Shown here: piece by piece, positions 40,919 through 40,994 of the stretch
Position numbering within the stretch: the first letter of the stretch is position 1
Layout of the letters: the number at the start of each line of letters is the position of its first letter
Source: Bacteroidales bacterium
Lineage (GTDB): Bacteria; Bacteroidota; Bacteroidia; Bacteroidales; FEN-979
DNA: 40,994 nucleotides
Reading direction: 5' to 3'
NCBI GenBank assembly: GCA_003142515.1
Contig: PLMO01000166.1
Coordinates: 34,776 to 75,769 of the forward strand
Program-made: the position numbers and the translations under genes
Notes under the pieces: model-generated
Databases searched by the model: none
Told to the model about the DNA's origin: nothing
What the model saw: only the letters and a program-made list of their open reading frames with translations

Positions 40919-40994
40919 TTCCGTCAGATAGATGTTATTTCTTAATATACAACCGGAAATAACCGTCTTCAAGAATATCCCCGAGATATTCAAA

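Overview
The window looks like a chromosomal segment of an anaerobic, uncultured member of the Bacteroidota (Bacteroidales-like). This rests on gene content: an arsEFG-type thiol/permease cluster, DUF302, DUF6132 and DUF2892 small proteins, PepSY-like protein, four-helix-bundle protein, an ECF sigma/zf-HC2 pair, many short palindromic intergenic repeats and an AT-rich base composition. No rRNA or tRNA gene was seen, so the taxonomic call is an inference.

Layout. 1-3.1 kb: tail of a probable ArsR regulator, then a thioredoxin / ArsF / ArsG / permease run on the plus strand, interrupted by a four-helix-bundle gene bracketed by inverted repeats. 3.1-5.3 kb (minus): a CnrYXH-like metal-stress module (secreted EF-hand-like protein, ECF sigma factor, zinc-finger anti-sigma factor, Spy/CnrX-like periplasmic sensor). 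5.4-7.2 kb: small redox and membrane proteins, ending in a truncated TSUP permease. 7.2-13 kb (minus): a defence-type island with hicBA, a type IIG restriction-modification enzyme and a predicted exported methyltransferase, with several palindrome-rich repeats.

13.5-21.3 kb is the centrepiece: a group 3c-type [NiFe] hydrogenase (mvhD, mvhG, mvhA) in one operon with two HdrA-like flavoproteins and an HdrC-cytochrome b fusion of the QmoC type. There is no HdrB. The two HdrA proteins carry complementary subsets of the domains of one complete HdrA. A second locus at 35.8-40.9 kb (minus) repeats the same logic without the hydrogenase: an MvhD-like protein with lost cysteines, a QmoA-like HdrA, a QmoB-like HdrA, a small unknown protein and another QmoC-like fusion. 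Together they suggest that H2-derived electrons are passed through HdrA flavins to a membrane quinone pool, perhaps with ferredoxin or an unknown thiol or sulfur compound as the second partner.

Between the two loci lie a receiver-only response regulator and a membrane histidine kinase, a TSUP permease, two DsrE-family proteins (one exported), two genes broken by single in-frame stop codons (a DDAH-like amidinohydrolase and a PAP2 phosphatase), a PepSY-like protein, a glycosyltransferase, and an RND efflux operon with its own two-component system. Two related 29-codon DsrE-like tails lie in direct orientation at 25.4 and 35.7 kb, on either side of this accessory block.
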